A program made the position numbers and the translations under genes. From Zygnema circumcarinatum (lineage: Eukaryota > Streptophyta > Zygnematophyceae > Zygnematales > Zygnemataceae), in the NCBI GenBank assembly GCA_037447605.1, contig CM074815.1, forward strand, positions 2,436,750 to 2,500,749: 64,000 bases of DNA, given 5' to 3'. Position 1 is the first letter of the stretch. Each line of letters begins with the position of its first letter. The notes beneath the pieces were generated by a model. The model searched no databases. It worked only from the letters and a program-made list of their open reading frames with translations, and had not been told where the DNA came from. Shown piece after piece: positions 10,544 to 20,240 of the stretch.

Positions 10544-12969
10544 ATGGCTGCTGGAGAGCGCTCGGCGAGCCTCTCTGCGCGGGGCGGCCTCCTCTCTAGC
10601 ATCCGCAAGCAGCAGGTAGGCACCCATGTCGGCCCGGTGCGCACGCTTGCCGGTACTGCTAAGCTTTGACAGAACAGACAGATTGAAGCTGAGCTGTCGG
10701 GGTCCGCAGCGCGTCCTGGCCTTAGGGTTGCCAGAGATTCGATACGCGCTTGTTTGGAAAAGTCTGCAAGGGGCTCTCAGGTAGAGAGCTTGTCTGCAAA
10801 TCATAGGAGGAGATTGAGAAGCAGAGAGATGCTGCAAGCTAAACCTAATCTCAGAGATTTTAGAAACGCGGTGATGCGTGTGGGTACATGACGACGACTT
10901 TGATTCACACTCTACGTCAGCAACCTAAAATCCAACCCTAATGAAGGATATCATTCCTTAAGTTTTAAGGTTAATCGTCCGCTTAGTCCTTCGCTGAAAT
11001 TCGATGATGTTTTTGTGCCCTTGTGTCGTAGGACCTCCTTGCACGGGTGCGGTCAGGCGAGCTGAAACTTCCAGATGGCGGCGCAAAGGTCGAGGCAAAA
11101 TTGCTGGAGATGGAGGCCGCCTTGGAGCGCTTGAACAATGCGAAAGGCGCTCTCAGAGATAAGGCGGAGGGCGACGGAGAGGAGCAGCCAGACTCGGCCA
11201 TGGGGGCAGCGGTGGAGAGTGAGGGGCGGTCGCCGCAGGATGCGCCAGTGAGTCTGCATCGTGGTAGTACAATCTGCTGCCAATTTCTCACTCTAGAAAG
11301 TCGATTTATTTGTTGATTTGGATAACTGATGCTGGCGTGCATCTGCTAAATAAGTTTGATGAACTGAAGAGGTGATGTTGGCCCTCCGATAGTGCAAACG
11401 AACACCGTTTCCTATTGTCACTTTGCAGTTTATTGCAGGTGTCCGCAGGATCCACTGTTGCAAAAATCAGCAAATGCTGACTGTGCCATTGAACGCGTAT
11501 TCAATTACTGTAGCACGAGTTTAAGCAGCTCGTTTCTCTCCGGTAGAGGCCCTGTGCTTTTCTGACTTGTCTGGTCGTTAAATAGTGCTCAGGAACTGGG
11601 AATGCTTCGTGGATTAGCTTAGTGACTGTCCTGGCTTTTGTGTGTTTAATTTTCAAATGGCTTGACTTGACCAGTTTCCTTCTCGTCTGTATGCGCTTTG
11701 CTATACAGCTGGAAAGGCTACTCCAACCTTTCCTTCTTCTCTCCCTCCCGATGCTCGGCGCATTTTGGAATTACGGAGATTAGCAGAGAAAGAGACAGTT
11801 CAGGACGAAGATATCTCTCCACTGCGGCCGAAGCCGGGAGGGCTTTACCGAGAGAGGAACGGCATGCTGGAGCCCGCAGTAGGGCGAATCTCGAGAGAAG
11901 CTGCAGCTCGTGCACGCAGGAAGGCAGAAAAGGAAATCGCTGAGGAGGTGGATGCCCAGGCAGACCAACTCGCTTCTCTGCGCTTAGATGGCGATGCTCC
12001 TGCCAGCCAGGAGATGACTGCCACAGCGGGACTGGGGGATGGGAGGGCTGCCTCAAAGGGCGATGAGGAAGGGTGGAAAGACGAAGCGATTGAGACAGGG
12101 CCCAGGGTGGTCCCGGGACATCGGAGTGTGAAGTTGATCTCTGTGGAGGAAGCAGCAGAGTGGGAGAAGCAACATGAGCGTGCAGTCAAGGTGAGGGAGC
12201 TTTTGTGCTGTGCAGTTAAGCACACATACATACGTGAAATGTGCATGGCTCATAAAGCACCGGCATAATGAAAGGTGTAGACTTATGCTTCCCTTTCGAT
12301 TACTGGACAACCTATCTTGTCCTGGATGAGAGAAGAGTAGAGAGAGCATCTGCCACTTGAATCAACTTTGTGGTCCCGATTGGTTGGCAAAAAGTCAGAA
12401 AGCAATGCACCGTCTGAGAATCATTAGAAGTTGAGAGAGAATACTTAAATGTAGCGCAGTTTACTGTGAAGTGAGGTGTGAGATGGCCTCGCTGATCCGA
12501 CTGCCTGACGAGAAGTGTGTAGCTTCAGTTTGCTAACAGGGTCAGTGCTTTCCGACTGTCGGCTCCCACCGGCAGGTTTCTTCCAATGTGAATTTCGCTT
12601 GGAAGGCACATGCAGCCTGCTGAGTTATCTTGCTTAGGCCTGCATGAGCATCATCTCTCTCTATATTGCATATGATGCCACCTTTTCTCTTCTCTGGATA
12701 TTGACAAATTTCGTTTAGAAAAATATTTCAGCTTTCTGGTCGATTTCCAACTTTCTTGCTGTGTTGCTGTTCTACAGGCCCACGAAGAAAAGATTTTTGC
12801 TCGGCACTTGGCTGCCCAGGCCGGCTCAAGAGGGGACACACGCGAATTCTCGGTTTGGGAGGGACGGAAGGTTGCAGAGGTGGGGGAGAGCAGTGACGAG
12901 GATGAGGAGTCCACCTCCGACGGTGAGGGAGACGAGCTTGAACCTGATGACGATGCGAACGAGAGGTGA
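10544..12969 (+). CDS. Gdown1/GRINL1A-like (RNA polymerase II-associated) coiled-coil protein
   Basis: Four exons in frame: 10544-10615, 11032-11247, 11717-12190, 12778-12969, giving 317 residues. The acceptor of exon 3 (AG at 11715-11716) was chosen because only it opens the frame; the better-looking CAG at 11706-11708 would hit a stop. Residues about 20-60 read KQQDLLARVRSGELKLPDGG, followed by a Lys/Glu helix. This resembles the LPDKG-type segment of metazoan GRINL1A/Gdown1, an RNA polymerase II-binding protein that restrains transcription initiation. The middle is Lys/Arg/Glu-rich and helical, and the last 30 residues are very acidic. I place it in this family only tentatively, from the short motif plus general composition; otherwise it is a charged nuclear-type protein of unknown function. 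It shares a promoter with K2. Confidence 0.5.
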
Positions 12970-13089
12970 CACCAGCCCTGGCGACCATGGAAGGTTTTGT
13001 GTCCAGTGCTGCCGAAGAAAGGAAGGGGAAGAAGAGTGGCCGCAGCCGGGAATTGGACGGGCCTCATAATGGCATTAGGGCACGCCGCT

Positions 13090-13176
13090 CGCTGTGCGCC
13101 AAACGTTGCATCCGCGTGCGCTGTGCGTCAAACGTTGCATCCGCGTACGCTGTGCGTCAAACGTTGCATCCGCGTG
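13090..13176. repeat. 29-bp minisatellite, three copies
   Basis: Three head-to-tail 29-base units beginning CGCTGTGCG and containing AAACGTTGCATCCGCGT. Only one or two bases differ between units, and a fourth unit starts but breaks down. It lies about 120 bases past the stop codon at 12969. There are no spacers, so it is not a CRISPR array. Confidence 0.9.
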
Positions 13177-13609
13177 CGCTATGCCGTGCTCTCGCAAGAA
13201 ATTCCGAACGCGCTCCACAGAACTTTTGTGCAGCCCTGTGGTCACAGCGACCCTGAGAACGAACAAAAGTGTTATGTTGTGGTGTGGTGCCTCAACCCAT
13301 GTAAAAGGAAGATGACGGAATGCAGTGCTGAACCAAGTGCTGCATGAGTCGTTGTGCCCGTGACAATTTGCAGCATTAGGGCTTGTCAAACTTGAAAAAC
13401 TACCACTCTTTGAAAATCAATTATCCTACTTGGGCGTGTCACCCGTTGGCACTGACCTTCGAGATTTATTTCAAACCAGTAATTTCGGATTTTGCCTTCA
13501 CTACTTATTTCCGGGGAATGCATGTACCAACCTTTGACGAGCGGCTCTTAAAATAGCCGTTGGGGCCCGGAACTGGATGGCACAACCCGCCGGCCGAGTC
13601 TGGATCGGA

Positions 13610-13661
13610 TGGACGGACAACGGACGGACGGACGGACGGACGGACGGACGGACGGACGGAC
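13610..13661. repeat. GGAC microsatellite
   Basis: About a dozen near-perfect GGAC/ACGG units, 620-670 bases upstream of the DUF2993-A start. The same repeat type recurs at 19846-19904 and, as its complement, at 41834-41862. Confidence 0.95.
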
Positions 13662-14230
13662 TGAAGGGACGCTCGCCGGCCTCCCTCCCTCCCCCCGGAA
13701 CTCGCCCTTCGGCCAGTTGCCGGCCACGCCCCTCCCGGCCGGCAGCCCACCGGCCCGCCCGGCCGCTTAGTCATCCCTAGTTAGTCGTGACTAGTCAGAC
13801 CCGACTAGCCTCGAGTCGGGCTAGCGGAAGAGGGCCACCGTACGAAAAATCTCCCTCCGTACGGCGTTGGGGCCCCGCTGGACCAATCGCGGCGCGTAAC
13901 GTGGCGCGCGGGGAGGGGCTGGCGGGGCCGCGTCAGCCCCCGCGCGGGCGAGGGGCCACGCGGCGGCTGACGCGGCCCCGCGAAGCCGCCACGCGGCGGG
14001 CGGGCGGGCGGGCACGATCCACGTGGCGCGCGAGGCGGGAGGCGCCCGCAGCCGGTAAAGAGGCGGAGGCGCAGCGCTTTGTTCAAGCGTGCGTGGGGAA
14101 GACGGAGAGAGAGGGAGAGAGAGTGAGAGAGGGGGAGAGGGCAGGAGAGGAGGGAAGAGCAGGCGCAGCAGGAGGAGGGAGTGAAGGGAGGCGGACAAGT
14201 GTGGTAGGACAGGAAAAGGAGGAGGGAGAA

Positions 14231-14238
14231 TATTAAAG
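14231..14238 (+). promoter_or_regulatory. TATA-like element of DUF2993-A
   Basis: TATTAAAG in a GA-rich surround, 43 bases before the ATG at 14281. Proposed as the core promoter on sequence and spacing only. Confidence 0.35.
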
Positions 14239-14280
14239 GTCCTCTCGGCACTTTCCTTTCGAGCAGCCGCGCGAGCGAGC

Positions 14281-16089
14281 ATGGGCCAGGGAGACGGAGT
14301 CCTCGTGGCCCCGTACGCGCCGTCCCCCGAATGGACGGACGTCCTCTCGCAGGGGCTCAGCGCTGCGGCGGTTTCCAACTTCATCGCGCAAGGGCGGGGG
14401 ACGCGGGACGAAGGGCGCACTTCATCTTTCTCCGCGGTGAAGAATCACGACTTGGACATCCTTCCGTCAGACTCAGAGTCTGTCTCTGACCGCAGATCGG
14501 GGAAATTCGTGACTCTTGACGAAGACGATGGGTGGAACTATCTGCATCGGCTGGACTCGGACGACCTGCCGAAGCTGAGCATTGTCGGGAGCGCCATGGC
14601 GACAGTGCTCAAGTTCTTCGTGCGGCAGAAGGTAACGTCGCCGTCTCCTGCTGCACTGTTTGTTCACTTTCTTAGCGCGATGCTTGAAGTAGAAGTCTTC
14701 ATTTGAGCTGACTCGAGGACTTTAGAGAAACTTTCGCCTTTCATCTATCACTATGAAAAAAAGCGGCAGTGGTGACAGATCGCCTCAACTGACATCAGCA
14801 GAATCAATTTTTAATTTTTAATTCACGTTTTATAATTGTATATGAAAAGTTCATCTGGTACGGTCTGTGTGTCTGATTACGTACGTGTGCAATGTGCAGA
14901 TGGAATATGTGGGGCAGTGCAACGTGGCGATTGGGGGAGAGAGCTGGCAGCTGCTGCGAGGCGAAGTAAAAAGCTTTCAAATTTACATGCAAGACTTTTG
15001 CTTCAGAGTAAGGCACACTACGGAATTGTTTTTTCGTTCTTTTCCCTAACTGCACACTCATATCCATGAACATGGCTAAAGAAAAAAACTCATAGATTAG
15101 CTGTCGCTTTTAAATGCGACATGGATTGATATTCTTTCACAGCCTCAACTTTCCTTCATGGCCCCTTGCAGGGTATGCGCACCACAGAAGCCGAATTGCA
15201 CACATTGGACGACGGCGGCGGCATGAAGTTCAACCTCAGAAGTGCAGGCACGGGGTAAGAGCCGGCACTTACCCGAAATGTCAGAGGACAAACTTTCTCT
15301 TCTCTGCTTCAATCTTTTCCTTTTGAAGAGGGCGACAGGTGACCAGTTTTTTATCAGATATTAATAGCTGCTTTTCCCTTCCGAATGCACAGGGGGAAGC
15401 TCTTGGAGCGAAAGGTGCCGATGCTGCTCTCTGTTCGGGAAAGCGAAGCGGATGCCCTTCCAAGGTACGCATTCGCATACAGATATTTAAACATGTCGAT
15501 GGGAGCTTAAGGACAAAGCTAACGATATGTTGACCTTTGGCAAATGGAGTTCATGATGTACCCATTTTAACAGCATCCTTTTTCATTGTTGTCTCCTTGT
15601 CGCAGCCTCCATAGGAACAACCTTCTGCATAAAACGGTTCAGGAGTGTTGGAATTATATCCATGGCGTCTCTGTGGCGGAGTACATCACAGATGACGCCC
15701 CTGATGCAGTCCCCAACTTCCCCCTTCCACTGCCCGAGCTGTCCCTTAAGCTTGCTGATGGTTTAGCTCTCTTTGAGGAGGTCCAGGAGGATCGAGTCGT
15801 TGCTTCGAATGGTGAGGCAAAAAATCCAATTAGGTTTGCGTTAAATTTTAGTGTTGAAAGGGTTGGGGAACTAGAGGAACTGGTAGTGTCGGAAGTTGAT
15901 TGGCCAATTAGAGTTTTCCAGCCGGAAAAAGGCTGTGCAGAAACGGAGTTGGAGGGCGTGAGGGTGACGCTGGCAGAGCGTGCAAAGTGGCGGAAGGTGG
16001 TAAAAATGTCAAATGATATTAGGTTTCAGAGTTTTTCGGTCCGAAAAGGTTGGTTTTGCTATTCGTACAAGTTTTCATTGGACTTGTAA
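14281..16089 (+). CDS. DUF2993/LmeA-family phospholipid-binding-like protein (copy A)
   Basis: Five exons in frame: 14281-14631, 14900-15007, 15172-15254, 15393-15464, 15606-16089, giving 365 residues. Residues about 118-240 follow the DUF2993 (LmeA) pattern known from cyanobacteria, actinobacteria and plastids. It runs VAIGGESWQLLRGEVKSFQI (a Gly.x.LL.G strand pair), then a segment ending MKFNLRSAGTG, then GKLLERKVPMLLSVRESEAD and ALPRSL. Family members are thought to bind lipids in an envelope or thylakoid setting. The first 117 residues contain LSQGLSAAAVSNFIAQG, also typical of the family start. The C-terminal 120 residues end in a WFCYSYKF-type strand. No clear transit peptide is visible. 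The gene is convergent with its paralog at 16952-19239. Family assignment rests on pattern, not on a search. Confidence 0.72.
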
Positions 16090-16951
16090 GATAAATCACA
16101 TTCAGCTTAAATTGAGCACTCTTCACATGTACATAAGAGGAACGAACTCCCAGTTTGCTTCAATTAGATATCTAGTAACTATATTTTAAGGTGAACAGGC
16201 GTTGAAAGGTGCTAGTTCAAACTAGCGCAGAATACTCTGTTGCCAGGAACGATGACACGTTCATCCTTTCATTCTTGTACTGTACCATCTATAGGTGGTG
16301 GGATGTATGCTCCGCCCTTTAATTGATTGCCGTTGAACACTTCTGTGAATCGATTCCTGCCCCGTGTGTATGGGAAGGCCAAAGCAAAAACACCCCATAT
16401 GTTTATGTTGAATGAAAAAAAAAAAAATGTTGTTGAATTTCCAGAACAAAAAGAGAATTTTGTTTTCCTTTGCATGTGACTAATGCAAAGCGTATAGTTG
16501 TCCCCTCTGTCCTGAGAGAGCAGCGCGCTGTTTTCTACACGGACTCTTTTGCACATTGTTAATAGGTCCAACGTGATAATAAAAAATTGATAACGCATGT
16601 TGTCATGTCATAGGTCTCATCCTCTTTCACCCTAAGAACATTTTCACTAATTGTACAGGACTTTCTAACCCCCTCTCTTGGCCTGAAATATCTGCTGCAG
16701 ATTTTTTGCCTCGAGTCACTGATAAAGCACAGAAAAAAAAGAAAAAAAATTGTGCGTACATGTACCGTACGACAGGAAGTGAAACATCCACTGGTTAAAA
16801 TGTTGTATGGCTCGAAAAATAAAAACTTGCGGTTTTTCGAGCTAACTGAGGACACGTGGCGCACATCGCAAGCACGATGAGCCCATCGGACGGCGCAGGG
16901 CACTTTCAAGTGTATTTTGTTGCTCGAGTTCCTTCGAATTTCCTGCCCTTT
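16090..16951. other. Convergent intergenic gap between the DUF2993 copies
   Basis: About 860 bases between the two stop codons. AT-rich with an A-run near 16416-16429 and another near 16732-16748. Probably the two 3' UTRs. I see no gene or RNA in it. Confidence 0.5.
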
Positions 16952-19239
16952 CTAGAGATCAAGATCGAAGGCGTAAGAGCAGCTGAGCCAACCCTTCTCC
17001 ACAGTGAAGTTTTTGAAGCGGATGTCCGGCGGCAGGTCCATGATCTTAAACCACTTCTCGCGGTGTTCACCGACTTGATGCTTTGGAGTGGTGGAGTCCG
17101 CGTGGGGCCACCGCGCCTCCATCACCTTCAGCCTTTCGTATCCATCGATGATTTCAATCTTGAATTGCAGGGCCATCCTTGCCGGCTCCTTGTGTCCCTC
17201 GCTTTGCTTCAACTCGTTGTCAATAATCTCCTCATACAAGGCAAGTCCGTCGACGAATGTCACTCGAAAAAGCGGAAGCGGCAATAGAGGAGGTTGCGTG
17301 GAATCGGGCTGACAGGCTTCGCCGAGTTTTACGTTCCGGCCATTCATGTGATTCCAGCATTCGTGCAGCGTTTCTCTCAGTAACTTGTTGCAATTCTCGG
17401 CGATGCTGCAAGCACCCGGAGACAGACTAAGTAGTGTGGAGATCACGACCGAGGTATTAGTCACTCGCGCAAGGTCGCCAAGGCACTTTGACAGGTAAAA
17501 ACCCTAAAAACCAAGCACGTCTGCATGACGCAAGTGGACGCATCAAGTAAACCTGGAAGGTCACCTTGAGGTCGCGCCTGACTCCCTAACGCGAATTGAC
17601 ATCTTCATTGGCACCCGCTTTGTCAAGAGCTTTCCCCTGGCATCCCAGAAAAACAAAAACTTGATTTGTTGGGAAAGAGAAATGCCCAGCCATGCCCTTG
17701 CTCCTGAAGGAGCGCAATTCAGCCGGGTCGCCAGAAAGCTCACGCACTCACCCATTGCGAGCGCTGCTGAGATTAAAGTCAATGCGGCCTGCCTCGGGCA
17801 GTGTCTGAGCCTCCGCTTCTGCCACCAAGCAGTTCTGCAGAATTTTTCATTGGAGGACGAGAGAGTGAGAGACTTGAAAAAGAACACGTAGCTGGATTTA
17901 AACCAGAACACGCTCCTGTCTCCCTCCCCCTTCCCCCACCCCCTCTCTCCCCTTGGTCCACTCGGTCGTCTCTCTATTTCCTCACTAAGCAGTGTGGTTA
18001 ATTTTCACATTCGTGAATTAGTTTGCAAAATACTACAAAAATTGTTTGCAGAACCTCACAAATCAGCAGGTTGAACTCTTCTTTGTAATTGCAGCGAAAG
18101 GCACCTCATAGGAAAATCTTTGCATGTATATGCGGAAGCCTGTCGTTCGTCCTGATAGCAACTGCAGACTGCTTCCACCAATAGCCACGTGGAGCTTGCC
18201 ACAGAAGTCCATCTGTCACGCCATGAGCCAGTAATAGGTTAAAATGCGCAGCACGCATCCCAGTCTCTCGTCAGCATTGCCTCATCTTAGAATTCTAATA
18301 CCTATTTTTCAAGAGAATACAACAAAAGCAACAATCCAGGAACACGGTACCATTTGCTCCATAAATCACGCTTCTACGAGGGCGGCGTTATACCTTTCGC
18401 CGAACAAACATCTTGAGCAGATTCGAAACCACTCCTCCAACAATTCCACTTCGCGGTGCCCCCTCTGATGGTTTCTCAAAGAGGTATTCTGTTCCAGGTG
18501 ACGAAATTTCGTCCATCAACCCACTGCCTTTGCCGTAATAAATCGGCGAATTCAGGTAAAATGGACTCATGACAGCCATGGACGAGCCCGGCGAAGGCAC
18601 CCATGAAGGAGTGCTCAGCTTCGCGCTTCGTGGAGCAACGTCTCTGAATGCGGCAGGTGGACTCGAGCACTCGCTTGGGCACCCACTAGACCCATGAGCC
18701 TCGGTCCATTCTGCAGGCTGGTCGACACGTGGCAAGCTTGGAGACGGTGAGTTGGCAGGTGTTCTGCTCTTCTGCTTGACCCGTGCTTCTACCAAAGGGC
18801 TTTGCATTGCAATTCCTGCAAGCCGAATCGCCTCGACTTGTGTTGGAGTATTCAATGGTTGGGGAGACGGCAGCTGCACATGGTTGGGAAGTGGAGATCT
18901 GCCATTCAAGAGGCCCGACTTTGAGCTCTTCCCAGGTCGCTTTCCCGCAGAATTGACGCCCTGAACATGATGCAGAACCGAGCCGCGTGGTGAAAACTGT
19001 GGGCGCGGCGAATTCTGTCGACCGTTGATGATGAGATGCGAGAGCGGACGAGGCCTGCGGATGGACGTTGTTGGAGCCGTCATTGTGAGAGAAAGACAAG
19101 AGTTGCATAAAAGGAGTCTGACGCCCTGCGAGGGGGTCGTCTGCCTCGCCTGACAGTCACACTTCACGAGCCCGACTCTACTTCTTAACGGATGTGAAGG
19201 AGCGACCACGACTATCCGTCCAGAGGGGCTCTCCTGCAT
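16952..19239 (-). CDS. DUF2993/LmeA-family phospholipid-binding-like protein (copy B)
   Basis: Paralog of the gene at 14281 on the opposite strand. Exons: 19239-18394, 18212-18105, 17834-17752, 17636-17565, 17405-16952, giving 520 residues in frame. Exons 2, 3 and 4 are 108, 83 and 72 nt, exactly as in copy A, with the same phases. Matching segments are GIVGGVVSNLLKMFVRRK against SIVGSAMATVLKFFVRQK; VAIGGSSLQLLSG against VAIGGESWQLLRG; and GKLLTKRVPMKMSIRVRES against GKLLERKVPMLLSVRES. Both also end in a Tyr-rich strand with Leu-Asp-Leu. The N-terminal exon is much longer (282 codons), Ser/Pro/Arg-rich and low in complexity, so it could include a plastid-type presequence. An in-frame ATG at 19083 is an equally reasonable start. 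Function is inferred only from the domain. Confidence 0.7.
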
Positions 19240-20240
19240 GACTTATAGTTTTCGGCTGCATTTGCCTCCCTTTCTCTGCTGAATCAGAGCCGAAGCTCGA
19301 TGGCATTCCTGCCAAGCCGGCATTCCTGCGAGCCGAGCCGCCCCCCGTCCCCTCCCTCCGCCTGCAAGCCCCGCCGCTTCCTTCATAGCGCGCGGGGGGC
19401 GGGCGGGCCCTCCGAGGCGAGGCCCCGCGTGACGCGACGCGACGCGGGGGACGGCCGGTCCCGCTCACGTCCCGCGCGTCACCCGCCGTCACGCGCGCTG
19501 ACGGAAACGGTCACCGCCTGTCCGGTCAGGACGGCCGAACCCTCCCTTTGTGCGGCGCGACGCGCCCATTCGCCGGGCGGGGTCCCGCTGAAACTGTAAG
19601 CCCACGTTGTGCCACGCGGGCAGGCCGTTGGGCCACGTTGGCAGGCCGTTGGCGCCACGTTGGCCGGCCGTTGGCGCCACGTGTGCTTTCACTGCGGTAT
19701 CTGGGCAACTGGCGACGACTATAACACTGACGTGGCACTATGCCAAGCTGGCAACCCCGGCATGTACAGCTGATTGCCGAGCCTACGTGGCGGCAGGCTC
19801 GGTACGCGCCCCCCCCCCCCAGCTGCATGCGCTACCTGGATGAAATGGACGAACGGACGGATGGACGGACGGACGGACGGATGGACGGACGGACGGACGG
19901 ACGGCACATAACATCGCCGGCTGGACGACAAAACCGACAACGCTGACAAATCGATCGAACCTTTGTCCTCGCCGATGCATCAACTTGCTTCAACTTGCTT
20001 CAACCACACTCTTTATCAACGCAAACGGAAGGACATGGCGGCGGGGGGAGGTGCTACAGGCAGTGTGTGATAGCTCTGGATAGCAAAGTGAATGTCTTTC
20101 TATGAGAAACTCTGTCCTGTAACCACCAACTGATGGCTCTTCAAACTTCCTACTAGAAACACCACAAGCCAGGCTCTAGTCTCCTATTGAAATACTCTTC
20201 AAGCTGAAGGAACCACGGGGTGAAGAGCAGGGCGATCGAA
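19240..20240. promoter_or_regulatory. GC-rich promoter of DUF2993-B and 3' flank of EEF2KMT-like gene
   Basis: The first 700 bases are GC-rich. They contain CGTTGGC/CCACGTTGG repeats (19600-19680), CACGTG near 19678, a C-run (about 19810-19820) and the GGAC repeat at 19846-19904. The remainder (20000-20240) is ordinary sequence, probably the 3' UTR of the minus-strand gene ending at 20241. Confidence 0.5.
19846..19904. repeat. GGAC microsatellite
   Basis: Near-perfect GGAC/GGAT repeat, about 610-665 bases upstream of the longest possible DUF2993-B start. It matches in type and distance the repeat upstream of DUF2993-A. Confidence 0.95.

Larger units (their letters stand above)
12970..14280. 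other. Intergenic interval with minisatellite and DUF2993-A promoter
   Basis: Contains the probable 3' UTR of the preceding gene with a 29-bp triple repeat at 13090-13176. From about 13500 it becomes the GC-rich promoter of the next gene. That part has a GGAC microsatellite (13610-13661), CCGTACGG near 13855, a CACGTGGCGCG word near 14021 and a GA-rich block (14100-14230). No additional gene is supported. Confidence 0.5.

Noticed and set aside
13090-13176. CRISPR-like appearance of the 29-bp repeat
   Set aside because: Units abut without spacers, and the context is eukaryotic; it is a minisatellite.
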